Assembly: GCA_017935145.1 (NCBI GenBank)
Contig: JAGBIE010000018.1
Location: 1-64,000, forward strand
Origin: Oscillospiraceae bacterium
Lineage (GTDB): Bacteria > Bacillota > Clostridia > Oscillospirales > Oscillospiraceae
Length of the DNA: 64,000 bases
Direction: 5' to 3'
Notes under the pieces: generated by a model
Told to the model about the DNA's origin: nothing
Databases searched by the model: none
What the model saw: only the letters and a program-made list of their open reading frames with translations
Shown: piece by piece, positions 38,445-47,069 of the stretch
Layout: each line of letters starts with the position of its first letter
Position numbering within the stretch: position 1 is the first letter of the stretch
Program-made: the position numbers and the translations under genes

Positions 38445-40232
38445 ATGGATACCATCACTGGTTTTCATCGCACAAACTATTGTGGAGACCTGCGTCTAAG
38501 CGATGTGGGCAAAACTGTGTCCGTCTGTGGCTGGGTTCAGCGTCAGCGTGACTTGGGCGGGCTGATTTTCGTAGACCTGCGTGACCGCACGGGCTTGGTA
38601 CAGCTTTCCTTTGGCGATTCCACTGACCGTGAAATCTTTGAGAAAGCCGCATCCCTCCGCGCTGAATACGTGGTTGCCGCCACGGGTATCGTGCGGGAGC
38701 GTGAGAGCAAATCCACCAAAATCGCCACGGGCGATATTGAAATCGAGGTCACCGAACTGCGCCTGTTGGCAAAATCCGAGACCCCTCCCTTCGAAATTGT
38801 GGAAAACTCCAACGCCAACGATGTCTTGCGTCTCAAGTACCGCTATTTGGATCTGCGCCGTGCCGATATGCAACGCACCATCCAACTGCGCCACAAAATT
38901 GTGAAGATTTGCCGTGACTATTTTGATGAGCAGGGCTTCTTGGAAATCGAGACCCCCATCCTCACCAAGTCCACCCCCGAAGGCGCTCGTGACTATCTTG
39001 TGCCCTCCCGTGTGCATCCCGGCAAGTTCTACGCTCTGCCCCAGAGCCCTCAGCAGTACAAACAGCTTCTCATGCTCTCTGGTTTTGACCGCTACATTCA
39101 GATTGCCCGTTGCTTCCGTGACGAGGACCTGCGTGCAGACCGTCAGCCCGAGTTTACTCAGATTGACTTGGAAATGAGTTTCATCACGGAAGATGACATC
39201 ATGACCATCCAAGAGGGTTTTATGAAGCGGGTGTTTAAGGAAATCCTCAATGTGGATGTCCAGACCCCCTTCCTGCGGATGCCCTACCGCGAAGCCATGG
39301 ACCGCTTCGGCTCTGACAAGCCCGACCTGCGCTTCGGCTTTGAACTGTGCGATGTGTCTGACATTGTAAAAGATTGCGAATTTTCCGTGTTTGCCGATGC
39401 CGTGAAGAACGGCGGTAGCGTGCGCCTCATTAACCTGAATGGTCACGCTGCGGACTTCCCCCGCAAGAAGATTGACAAACTGCAGGACTTCGCCAAGACC
39501 TACCGCGCCAAGGGTTTGGCTTGGACTCGCCTCATTGACGGCGCTGTCACCTCCTCCTATGCTAAGTTCCTCACGGAAGAACAGCAAAATGCCATCCTCG
39601 AACGCGCTGGCGCTAAGGACGGCGACTTGGTGCTGTTGGTTGCAGATGCCAAGAACGATGTGGTCTTTGCATCCTTGGGCGCTCTCCGCTGTGAATGCGC
39701 CAAGCAGTTGGGTCTTCTCAAGTCTGACGACTTTAAGTTCCTGTGGGTCACGGAATTCCCCATGTTCGAGTACAGCGAAGAAGAGGGTCGCTATCAGGCC
39801 ATGCACCACCCCTTCACCGCTCCCATGGAGTGCGATGCTGATAGAATTCTCACGGACAAGGCAAATGTCCGCGCCCGCGCCTACGATATTGTCCTTAACG
39901 GCACAGAATTGGGCGGTGGCTCTATCCGTATCAACACTCCCGATTTGCAGGAAAAGGCCTTCCGTGCTCTGGAAATTAGCGAAGAGGATATCCGCGAGCG
40001 CTTCGGTCACTTGGTGGATGCCTTCAAGTTTGGCGCACCTCCCCACGGTGGCTTGGCCTACGGTCTGGACCGCTTGGTCATGCTCATGACGGGCGCAGAG
40101 AGTATCCGCGATGTCATCGCCTTCCCCAAGGTGCAGACTGCCGCAGACCTGATGATGAACTGCCCCGATGTGGTGGACGACAAGCAGATGCAGGAACTCT
40201 ACATCGCTTCCACCGCCCCCGCAGAAGAATAA
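38445..40232 (+). CDS. aspS: Aspartyl-tRNA synthetase
   Basis: A 595-residue bacterial-type AspRS: N-terminal OB-fold (VCGWVQRQRDLGGLIFVDLRDRTG), class II motifs (RCFRDEDLRADRQPEFTQIDLEMSF as motif 2), a bacterial insertion domain (about 285-410), and GLAYGLDRLVMLMTGAESIRDVIAFPK as motif 3. Length fits the bacterial class. The start at 38445 has AGGAG nine bases upstream. Its terminator follows. No sign of the archaeal-type short form, so tRNA-Asn may be charged by AsnRS or amidation elsewhere. Confidence 0.97.
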   Translation: MDTITGFHRTNYCGDLRLSDVGKTVSVCGWVQRQRDLGGLIFVDLRDRTGLVQLSFGDSTDREIFEKAASLRAEYVVAATGIVRERESKSTKIATGDIEIEVTELRLLAKSETPPFEIVENSNANDVLRLKYRYLDLRRADMQRTIQLRHKIVKICRDYFDEQGFLEIETPILTKSTPEGARDYLVPSRVHPGKFYALPQSPQQYKQLLMLSGFDRYIQIARCFRDEDLRADRQPEFTQIDLEMSFITEDDIMTIQEGFMKRVFKEILNVDVQTPFLRMPYREAMDRFGSDKPDLRFGFELCDVSDIVKDCEFSVFADAVKNGGSVRLINLNGHAADFPRKKIDKLQDFAKTYRAKGLAWTRLIDGAVTSSYAKFLTEEQQNAILERAGAKDGDLVLLVADAKNDVVFASLGALRCECAKQLGLLKSDDFKFLWVTEFPMFEYSEEEGRYQAMHHPFTAPMECDADRILTDKANVRARAYDIVLNGTELGGGSIRINTPDLQEKAFRALEISEEDIRERFGHLVDAFKFGAPPHGGLAYGLDRLVMLMTGAESIRDVIAFPKVQTAADLMMNCPDVVDDKQMQELYIASTAPAEE

Positions 40233-40236
40233 GAAT

Positions 40237-40269
40237 TAAAAAACACCACCCCAAAGGGTGGTGTTTTTT
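40237..40269 (+). terminator. Terminator of aspS
   Basis: AAAAAACACCACCCC / GGGTGGTGTTTTTT stem five bases past the stop. Confidence 0.92.
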
Positions 40270-40291
40270 ATGGGGAAATCCTCGTTTTTTC

Positions 40292-40320
40292 TTGCATTCC
40301 CTAGGGAAATTTGCTACTAT
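40292..40320 (+). promoter_or_regulatory. Promoter for the zinc-ribbon membrane protein
   Basis: TTGCAT, 17 bp, TACTAT, 45 bases before the start. Confidence 0.7.
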
Positions 40321-40364
40321 AAAAGAGCAAGATATCCTTGCAATTTGAAAGGAGAGATTTTATT

Positions 40365-40868
40365 ATGAGTGCTTCTATTATCTACACTCTGGCCGCCGTG
40401 TTCGGTCTGGCCGCATGCATTGTTCTGTATGTTATGGTGCTTCCCAAGAAGAAAGACGGTCAGCTGCCCCACAAAATTTTGCAGTTCCTGCACGATTTCT
40501 TCCACTTCAAGACCCTGTATTTGGAAGTCATTTTGAAGTTCATCTTCACTCTGGCAACCTGTGTTGTGGTGTTCTTGGGCTTCTTCACCCTGTTTGGTGA
40601 GGACTACTGGGGCGACAGCACCATTGGTCAGGGTCTGCTGATTCTGGTCCTCGGCCCCGTTGCTCTGCGTATTGCCTACGAATCCATCATGATGTTCATC
40701 CTCTTGGTGAAGAACGTCATTGACATCAACAACAAGACCAAGGCTCCCTGCTGCGAAGAAGCCAAGGAAGAGGTCAAGGAACCCGTCCTGCGTTTCTGCG
40801 CTGACTGTGGCACTCAGTACGATGCCAACACTACCGATACCTGCCCCAACTGTGGCAAGAAGTTCTAA
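40365..40868 (+). CDS. Membrane protein with C-terminal zinc ribbon
   Basis: A 167-residue protein with three predicted helices (about 5-25, 52-73, 84-108). A cytosolic tail ends in FCADCGTQYDANTTDTCPNCGKKF, a rubredoxin-like zinc ribbon with two CxxC pairs; extra Cys-Cys (CCEE) lies before it. The hydrophobic part resembles the DUF4282 type (small two- or three-helix proteins), but the match is not certain. It is monocistronic with its own promoter and terminator. Function unknown. Confidence 0.65.
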   Translation: MSASIIYTLAAVFGLAACIVLYVMVLPKKKDGQLPHKILQFLHDFFHFKTLYLEVILKFIFTLATCVVVFLGFFTLFGEDYWGDSTIGQGLLILVLGPVALRIAYESIMMFILLVKNVIDINNKTKAPCCEEAKEEVKEPVLRFCADCGTQYDANTTDTCPNCGKKF

Positions 40869-40879
40869 GATTTGCACAT

Positions 40880-40914
40880 AAAAAGCACCGACCAAAAAGG
40901 TCGGTGCTTTTTTT
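40880..40914. terminator. Bidirectional terminator
   Basis: AAAAAGCACCGACC / GGTCGGTGCTTTTT stem between convergent genes. Confidence 0.9.
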
Positions 40915-42103
40915 ATTTTTTAGGTTTGGGCTTGCGGAGAATGAGAATGGAAATCCCTGCCAGCACAGGGAAGATGGTGGCGCAGAGCATGCCGTAGGAG
41001 AGGTTTCCGCCCAAGGCATCGGCGGCAAAGCCCACGGTCACAGGGCCAATGGCGCAACCCACATCGCCAAAGGCTGCCATGAGGGAAAACAGCGCCGTTC
41101 CGCCAAAGGGGAGCCGTCCTGCACCCAAGGATAGAGAGCCTGGCCAGAACATACCCACGCAGAAACCCACTAATCCGCAGGCCAGCAGACCCACCAAGGG
41201 CCACGGAGATAGGGCGATGAGCAAAAATGCTACCACGCAAACCACGGCGCAGGTGAGCATAAAGCGGAAGAGGCGGATTTTATCGGAAAACAGGGCGTAG
41301 AACAATCGGCTTGCGCCCATAAGCACCGCAAAGAGCATAGGTCCTAACAAATCCCCCACGGTTTTTTTCACATGGAGTGCCGCTTCGGCAAAGGCGGATG
41401 CCCACTGGCTCACCGCCAATTCTGCCGCGCCACCTGCGGTCATAAGCAGGAGAAGCGCCCACACCACAGGCTGTTTGATGAGGCTGGGGAGGGATGCCTG
41501 CCGACCATTTTCATCGGTGGGGAGGGATGCCAAAGGCACTTTCAAAAACAAGATGCCATCCACCACAGGAACAATTGCCCACAGAAGCGACAGCCATTTC
41601 CAATGCTCCACACCCACCAAGACGAAATACACGGTGGAAAGTCCCACAGTGAGGACACTGCCCCAACAGTAGAAAGAGTGGAGAAAACTCATGGTGCTAC
41701 TCTTTTTATCAAAGGGGCAAGCCTCCACCAAGGGGGAGATGAGCACCTCAATCATGGAAGAACCAAGGGAATAAATCCCCACGGCAATTAAAATGCCAGC
41801 AAAGGCATTGGGTAACGCCTCGGGCAAATACACCAAAAGCACCAGTCCCAGCGCCGCTGCCACATTGGCGGCTACCGCCGCTGCCCGCTGACCTGCGGCA
41901 TAGATAAACTTGGGCAAAATCAAATCACCAAAGAGTTGCACCGCAAAGGTAAGGGTCAAAAGAAAGGAAATTTGGCTCAAACTCAGCCCGTATTGGGACT
42001 GGAAGGTCACAAAGAGCAGTGGCGCAAAATTCACCACCACCGCCTGCACCACATAGCCCATGCATGCGGCAAAAAGAGTCTTGTTGTAGGGATTGCGGGA
42101 CAT
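40913..42103 (-). CDS. MFS transporter
   Basis: A 396-residue membrane protein with 12 predicted helices. Each half carries the loop pattern of the major facilitator family (GDLILPKFIYAAGQRAA between helices 2 and 3; SDKIRLFRF between helices 8 and 9). It resembles the FucP/NarK-neighbour group and proton-linked sugar or drug permeases. AGAAGGAGGTGA precedes the ATG. It is separate from the DUF624 gene by 114 bases containing an 11-bp hairpin. Substrate unknown. Confidence 0.85.
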   Translation of the reverse strand: MSRNPYNKTLFAACMGYVVQAVVVNFAPLLFVTFQSQYGLSLSQISFLLTLTFAVQLFGDLILPKFIYAAGQRAAAVAANVAAALGLVLLVYLPEALPNAFAGILIAVGIYSLGSSMIEVLISPLVEACPFDKKSSTMSFLHSFYCWGSVLTVGLSTVYFVLVGVEHWKWLSLLWAIVPVVDGILFLKVPLASLPTDENGRQASLPSLIKQPVVWALLLLMTAGGAAELAVSQWASAFAEAALHVKKTVGDLLGPMLFAVLMGASRLFYALFSDKIRLFRFMLTCAVVCVVAFLLIALSPWPLVGLLACGLVGFCVGMFWPGSLSLGAGRLPFGGTALFSLMAAFGDVGCAIGPVTVGFAADALGGNLSYGMLCATIFPVLAGISILILRKPKPKK

Positions 42104-42130
42104 ATTCCCTCACCTCCTTCTCATAGAGAA

Positions 42131-42163
42131 CCTGCCGACTTTGCATAAAGAGAAGTCGGCAGG
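42131..42163. terminator. Hairpin between DUF624 and MFS genes
   Basis: CCTGCCGACTT / AAGTCGGCAGG, an 11-bp perfect stem without a T-run. It lies in the MFS leader and could act as an mRNA structure or a weak terminator for the upstream DUF624 transcript. Confidence 0.5.
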
Positions 42164-42217
42164 AAATTTCTGTCTTACATTGCGAAAACGCAGGTTTTTA
42201 TGGTACAATGGAGAAAA

Positions 42218-42862
42218 TCAGTTCTCCGCTTCCCCCTCCATGGAGGAAATGTAGTAATCAAAGGGTTTTTTCCAAATTTTCGCGCTGAGATTCCCCGTGA
42301 CAGAGAAGTACAGGAACATCCACACAGGGAACAGCAGTGCCATCATTCCTGGGTCAAGGAGAAACAGCGCAATGGGCGCCACATCCATCAGTGCCGTGAG
42401 TAAGGACTTGAGGGGATGGGTCAAGGCGATGTAAAGGGCATTGTGCAGGTACTGGGAAAAGGTGGATTTGAAGCGGGAAATCTGCGCAAAGACATTGGAA
42501 AACACCATAAGCCAGCCCAAGAGGAACAAGCCTTGGGCAAAGAGAACCACTTTCCGCAGAGGGATGGCATTGGCGCCAGTAATCATGAGCATCCACAGAA
42601 GAAGCGCCACCACCACATATTTGAGCAAGAACATCCCCATGGCAGGAAAGAAATCCCGAAAAAAGGTCTTGCAGAACTTTTTATACAGGGCGCCATTGTC
42701 TTCCAGCAGTTCAAACATGGCACGATACATGGCGGTTTTTGCCGCGCCGATGGTGACGATGGGCGCGCAGAAAATCAAAAACAGTAAATTGAGCAGGATA
42801 TAGTCCCCCAAGGTGGTCAAAGCCTGCATGAATTTAGAATCTAACTGAAACAACTGTTTCAT
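42218..42862 (-). CDS. DUF624 (YesL-like) membrane protein
   Basis: A 214-residue membrane protein with five or six helices, starting MKQLFQLDSKFMQALTTLGDYILLNLLFL, the DUF624/YesL N-terminus. Family members usually sit in carbohydrate ABC-transporter loci beside AraC regulators. It starts 99 bases from the divergent AraC-type gene, keeping that pairing, but no transporter or glycosidase accompanies it. Function is unknown. Confidence 0.85.
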   Translation of the reverse strand: MKQLFQLDSKFMQALTTLGDYILLNLLFLIFCAPIVTIGAAKTAMYRAMFELLEDNGALYKKFCKTFFRDFFPAMGMFLLKYVVVALLLWMLMITGANAIPLRKVVLFAQGLFLLGWLMVFSNVFAQISRFKSTFSQYLHNALYIALTHPLKSLLTALMDVAPIALFLLDPGMMALLFPVWMFLYFSVTGNLSAKIWKKPFDYYISSMEGEAEN

Positions 42863-42960
42863 ATGGCATCCTCCTAAAAGCCCAGCAATTCGAGTAAAAG
42901 CATACCACTTTCCCCGCCATTTTGCAAGGGGAATACAAAATTCGCCACGGAGGCACATCT

Positions 42961-45099
42961 ATGAAGAAAACCAAACGCTCTTTGAGAGAACACTTTGCGC
43001 ACATTCCCGTGTTTTGGCAACATTTTTTGCCCATGGCGCTGATTCTCACCCTGACCATCTTACTGCAAATCCTCTCTTCCGCCCGCTATGCCAACATTAT
43101 GGCAAACACCATGATGGAGCGGGAAAAGGAGACTTTCTTCCTCAACGCGGAAGCCTTCCGCACGGATATCCAGCGGGTCTACACTGTGGCGGAATCCTTG
43201 GATGATGCGGGGGAATATGAGACTTTGCGTCAAATTGCCGATGGCAAGGTCTCCCAAATGGGCAAGCGCGTTGCGTTGACGGGTCTGCAAAAGAACCTGA
43301 ACACCTCCCTCCATCTGCTGAACCTGCCTGCCGAGGCGGAATGTTTGGTCTATTTCCCGCAAGCCGATGCCCTCATTGCCAGAGGCGAAGTGTTTCCCAA
43401 CCCTGCAGATTGTTTTAGCGCCTATGTGTCCTATCCCGACCAAAGCCCAGAAGGGATGCTACAGGATTTGGCGAACACCAAAACCACGGGCTTCCGTAGC
43501 GGAGCAACCATTGGCGAAACAGAATATCTCACGGTGGTGCTCCCCCCCATGGGCACGGATGCGGTGCTGTGCGTGCTGTATCCTGTAGATGCTTTTGCTC
43601 AGCGTTTTCACATGGATGCCTTGCCTAAAACCGCCAGTTTCCTGTTGGAAGATAGTGGGGGCACCATCCTCTCCTTGGGTAAATCCCAAGGCAAAGCCAT
43701 GAAACTTTCCACTTCCCTTTGGGGTGCGGAGGCCACCTTGGCCATCCCCATGGAGTATTTCTATTCCCTCACCGCCAGCACCCGCAACTGGGGTCTTTTG
43801 GCTCTGTGCGTGACCCTTCTTCTGGGCATTTTCCTCTCCATCGGCTTTGCCAAGGCGGGGGCAAGCCCCATCCGCAGACTCCTCTCCTCCTATGTCCCCA
43901 GTGACGATGCGGGTGAAACCCGCAACGAAATCCATCGTCTTGCAGACCTGCTCAGCGCATCGCGGGAGGCGGAACAGGCGGTGGAACAGGTGCTTTCCGC
44001 GGGACTGCTCAGCCGAGTGTTCAGCGGTGGCGTTTTGACCGTAGAGGAAGAAAAGCGCCTGACAGAAGCCTACGCCATGCTCACGGGCAGTTGCCGTGTT
44101 GCCATTGTCCACACGGCAGAGGGCAGTGAAGAGTTTGGGCAAAGTGGCATTACGGAACTGCTCGGCGAGCATCTGCCCGATGAATTTGCCGCTCTCACCG
44201 CCAACAAAACAGAAACGGGCATCCTCTTCCCCGATACTTCCGATGCTTTGCAGACCCTCGCCACAGTGCTGGACGGGGTCAACCACCAACTGAACATGGA
44301 CGGACTCAGTGTTCAGTGCGGGGTCAGCGCCCCCTTCCATGGGGTGCACAGCACCTATGCCGCTCTGCGTCAAGCGCGGTTTTCCATCCCCATTCGGGAA
44401 AGCAGTTTCATTGAGGTTTATTCTGCCCGTCCCGATGGTGACGACCGCCCCGGTGTGCTTTCTTGGCTGACCCACGAGCGCCTTTACCAGTCCATTATGA
44501 AAAACGACCGCAAGGATACGGGGAATTTTATCCGCATTTTGGGCGAAGACCGCTACTATTCCGCCGCCGAGGCCAAAGAAGTGTTCTACAATGTGCGCTT
44601 TGTCATCCGTTCCACGGCAGGCGAACTGCTCTTGCCCTTGCCCGAGGCGGAGAGTTTGGAATATGCGGAAGAACTCCGTCCCAAGGAGAATTTTGCCGTC
44701 CTTGCCCAGTTGGCGGACACCCTCTTTGACCGCATGAATGCCCGTCAGGAGACCACGGCGCAAAACGCCTTGGATGCGGTGGTGCGCTATGTGCAGGAGA
44801 ATTTCCGCAACCCAGACCTTTCTGCCATGACCGTGGCAAACCACTTCTCCCTGCCTCTCAAGACGGTCTATGCCGCTGTGCGGGATAAGACGGAACTGAG
44901 TTTTAACGAATATCTCACCGCCGTGCGGATGAAAGCCGCCGCAAGACTCCTCTGCACCACAGCCGCCAGTGTAGACGAGGTGGGTCGGGACTGTGGCTAT
45001 CCCGCCCAATCCACCTTCTATCGGGTCTTTAAGAAATTCTACGGAGAAAGCCCTAACCGCTACCGCTCCCTGCATTTGGAAACCGAAGAAAACGCATAA
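42961..45099 (+). CDS. Membrane-bound AraC-family regulator
   Basis: A 712-residue protein. Two membrane helices (about 19-38 and 281-302) flank an extracytoplasmic sensor domain of about 240 residues, followed by a cytosolic linker and a C-terminal AraC DNA-binding domain (about 610-705: AVRYVQENFRNPDLSAMTVANHFSL and the second HTH AARLLCTTAASVDEVGRDCGYPAQSTFYRVFKKFYGESPNRYR). The layout matches YesN/YesS-type transcription factors controlling polysaccharide genes. It pairs with DUF624. GGAGG precedes the ATG at 42961. Ligand unknown; no target genes in the window. Confidence 0.88.
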   Translation: MKKTKRSLREHFAHIPVFWQHFLPMALILTLTILLQILSSARYANIMANTMMEREKETFFLNAEAFRTDIQRVYTVAESLDDAGEYETLRQIADGKVSQMGKRVALTGLQKNLNTSLHLLNLPAEAECLVYFPQADALIARGEVFPNPADCFSAYVSYPDQSPEGMLQDLANTKTTGFRSGATIGETEYLTVVLPPMGTDAVLCVLYPVDAFAQRFHMDALPKTASFLLEDSGGTILSLGKSQGKAMKLSTSLWGAEATLAIPMEYFYSLTASTRNWGLLALCVTLLLGIFLSIGFAKAGASPIRRLLSSYVPSDDAGETRNEIHRLADLLSASREAEQAVEQVLSAGLLSRVFSGGVLTVEEEKRLTEAYAMLTGSCRVAIVHTAEGSEEFGQSGITELLGEHLPDEFAALTANKTETGILFPDTSDALQTLATVLDGVNHQLNMDGLSVQCGVSAPFHGVHSTYAALRQARFSIPIRESSFIEVYSARPDGDDRPGVLSWLTHERLYQSIMKNDRKDTGNFIRILGEDRYYSAAEAKEVFYNVRFVIRSTAGELLLPLPEAESLEYAEELRPKENFAVLAQLADTLFDRMNARQETTAQNALDAVVRYVQENFRNPDLSAMTVANHFSLPLKTVYAAVRDKTELSFNEYLTAVRMKAAARLLCTTAASVDEVGRDCGYPAQSTFYRVFKKFYGESPNRYRSLHLETEENA

Positions 45100-45130
45100 A
45101 AAAAGCACCGACAAAGTCGGTGCTTTTTTT
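45099..45130. terminator. Bidirectional terminator
   Basis: AAAAAAAGCACCGAC / GTCGGTGCTTTTTTT stem between the AraC and divIVA genes. Confidence 0.9.
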
Positions 45131-45135
45131 GATAC

Positions 45136-45849
45136 TTATTTACCACCCATGGGGTCGTAGTTTTTGCCAAACATCAAGTTGTTAAACTTGGCGGTGGGGC
45201 GGTCGTCCACACCCTTGGGGGAAAGAGTCGCAGGTGCGGTTTTGACCTCTGCTTCCGTGGTGACGCCCAGTTTGTTGAGGCTTTCTTCAATCTCTTCCGC
45301 AATCGCCTTGGCGGGGTCTTCCTTCTCTTCTTCCACAGGGGCTTCTTCCGTTTCGGGTACAATAAAGGGCATGGCCTTGGCAGAGGGCATGGCTTCGCGG
45401 CTCAAATCGCGACCGCGGAGATTGTCCAACAGTTCCAAGTGGCCTTCAATATCCTTTTGCACCACTTCGATAAAGTTCAGCGCCAACTGCTTTGCGCAGT
45501 CCAGACGCATAGTTTCCTCTGCGATTTTGCCCTCACTGTTCCGCTCGGCGGCTTTGCGCTCAGCATCGGCAAGGAGTTTTTTGCACTCTTCTTCCGTCTG
45601 GGCTCTGAGGACTTCCATTTCTTTCTTGGTTTCTTCTTCCAAGCGCTTGGCGGCTTCGTTGGCATCGCGATATTCTTCCAGTTTTGCCACCAAGACTTTC
45701 AGTTTGTTTTTGAGAACAGCGTTTTCATTGTAGAGGGTGAGATAATCCTCCGTCAGAGGTTCTACAAAATTATCCACCATTTCCATATCGTATCCGCCAA
45801 AGACCGCTTTGGCAAAGGTTACTTCTTGAATTTCCTGAGGTGTCAGCAT
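45136..45849 (-). CDS. divIVA: DivIVA-family polar/division protein
   Basis: A 237-residue coiled-coil protein. The N-terminal DivIVA domain MLTPQEIQEVTFAKAVFGGYDMEMVDNFVE binds curved membrane. A coiled coil (about 35-145) is rich in Glu, Lys and Ala, and the Glu-rich tail is unstructured. DivIVA localises at poles and septa. It is the last gene of the long minus-strand run, 27 bases after sepF, the usual ylm-cluster neighbour. Confidence 0.92.
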   Translation of the reverse strand: MLTPQEIQEVTFAKAVFGGYDMEMVDNFVEPLTEDYLTLYNENAVLKNKLKVLVAKLEEYRDANEAAKRLEEETKKEMEVLRAQTEEECKKLLADAERKAAERNSEGKIAEETMRLDCAKQLALNFIEVVQKDIEGHLELLDNLRGRDLSREAMPSAKAMPFIVPETEEAPVEEEKEDPAKAIAEEIEESLNKLGVTTEAEVKTAPATLSPKGVDDRPTAKFNNLMFGKNYDPMGGK

Positions 45850-45876
45850 AAAGGGGGAGGTCTCCTTTCTCTTTCT

Positions 45877-46353
45877 TTACAGATACAGACCGCTATTTTC
45901 TAATTCGTCAATAATATCGCCCACAATATCCACATTGCAGGGGGTGGCAAGGAAGGTGGACACTGCCACTTTCTTCACTCTGCCGTCCAAGGCGTAGGCA
46001 CAACCGGAGAGGAAGTCCACTACACGGCGGGTTAAGTCCCGATCGGCAGCTTCCATGTTCACCACAACGGCTCTTTTTTCCCGCAGATGGTCTGCCAGTT
46101 CTGCCGCCTGTTCAAAGCGGTCGGGGCGGGCAAGAACCACTTGCAGTTGGGTGGTGGCGCTGATGTTCACCACTTTGCAACCTGTACGGCGGCGCTCTGT
46201 GGCGGGTGCAGCGGGCATGTCAAAATCGCTGTCAAAAGAAGCGGCTTTCTGCGCGGGGCGGGAGGCTTTATAGTTCTCCTCTTCTTCCCGAAACAGGTCA
46301 TCATCCTCGGCATAGGGGTGGGTCAATTTCTTCAGCTCATCCAAAAAAGCCAT
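45877..46353 (-). CDS. sepF: Cell division protein SepF
   Basis: A 158-residue protein with an N-terminal amphipathic membrane-binding helix (MAFLDELKKLTHP), an acidic linker, and a DUF552 domain (about 60-150: RPDRFEQAAELADHLREKRAVVVNMEAADRDLTRRVVDFLSGCAYALDG). SepF tethers FtsZ to the membrane. It keeps the yggS-sepF-divIVA order of the Firmicutes ylm cluster, though ylmD and ylmG are absent. GGAGGAAC precedes the start. Confidence 0.94.
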   Translation of the reverse strand: MAFLDELKKLTHPYAEDDDLFREEEENYKASRPAQKAASFDSDFDMPAAPATERRRTGCKVVNISATTQLQVVLARPDRFEQAAELADHLREKRAVVVNMEAADRDLTRRVVDFLSGCAYALDGRVKKVAVSTFLATPCNVDIVGDIIDELENSGLYL

Positions 46354-46367
46354 GGTTGTTCCTCCGT

Positions 46368-47069
46368 CTATTTTGTATAGGTTCTGGCACCGAAAATTCT
46401 CGTGCCGACCCGAATCATTGTGCTTCCCTCCATGATGGCATCGGCAAAATCATCGCTCATGCCCATGGAAAGGTAATCCATAGACACATTATCATATTTT
46501 TTTGCTCTTATGTCAACACTTAGGCGGTGCATTTCGGCAAAAAAGCGACGATTTTCGCCGGAAAATGTTGCCACTGGCGGAATGGTCATGAGTCCCCGCA
46601 GGCGAAGGGCGGGATATGCTTCCATTCTTGCCACCATATCCATAACATCTTGGGGTGCAAAGCCCGATTTGCTCTCTTCCCCGCCGATGTTCACTTCCAA
46701 AAGGATATCCTGGGTGATTTCCATTTTTTGGGCGGTTTTTTGCAGGGCTTCCAAAAGTTCCAGGCGGTCAACGGACTGGATTAAATCCACCTTGCCCACC
46801 ACTTTATTCACCTTGTTGGTCTGCAGGTGGCCGATAAAATGCACAGGGGCGGGGGCATAGGCATTCTCCAAGGATTTTTGCACCAATTCCTGCACTCGAT
46901 TTTCCCCGCACACATCCACCCCCGCCTCTACGGCGGCGCGGACACGGGCGCTATCGTTCATTTTGGTGGCGGCGAAGCGGAGAATTTCCTTGGGGTCGCG
47001 ACCTGCTTTTTCTGCCGCAAGGGCCATTTCTTCCCGAATGCGCAGGATATTTTCACGAATTTGTTCCAC
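46368..47069 (-). CDS. yggS: YggS-family PLP-binding protein (GTG start)
   Basis: A 233-residue alanine-racemase-fold protein that holds PLP and keeps its homeostasis. The PLP lysine is K36 in LRFAATKMNDS; homologues have AVSKT here. Also seen: FIGHLQTNK, LLEVNIGGEESKSGF and the phosphate-binding LSMGMSDDFADAI...STMIRVGTRIFG. The first codon is GTG, directly after the hlyD-like TAA; no in-frame ATG is as well placed. Located in the ylm cluster next to sepF. Length is normal. Confidence 0.93.
   Translation of the reverse strand: MEQIRENILRIREEMALAAEKAGRDPKEILRFAATKMNDSARVRAAVEAGVDVCGENRVQELVQKSLENAYAPAPVHFIGHLQTNKVNKVVGKVDLIQSVDRLELLEALQKTAQKMEITQDILLEVNIGGEESKSGFAPQDVMDMVARMEAYPALRLRGLMTIPPVATFSGENRRFFAEMHRLSVDIRAKKYDNVSMDYLSMGMSDDFADAIMEGSTMIRVGTRIFGARTYTK

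Noticed and set aside
38496..40046. 516-residue frame antisense to aspS
   Set aside because: aspS is unambiguous on the plus strand; the reverse frame has no start signal and its composition mirrors the synthetase.
43459..45114. 551-residue frame antisense to the AraC-type regulator
   Set aside because: The regulator's domains are clear on the plus strand; the reverse frame has no motifs and crosses the terminator.
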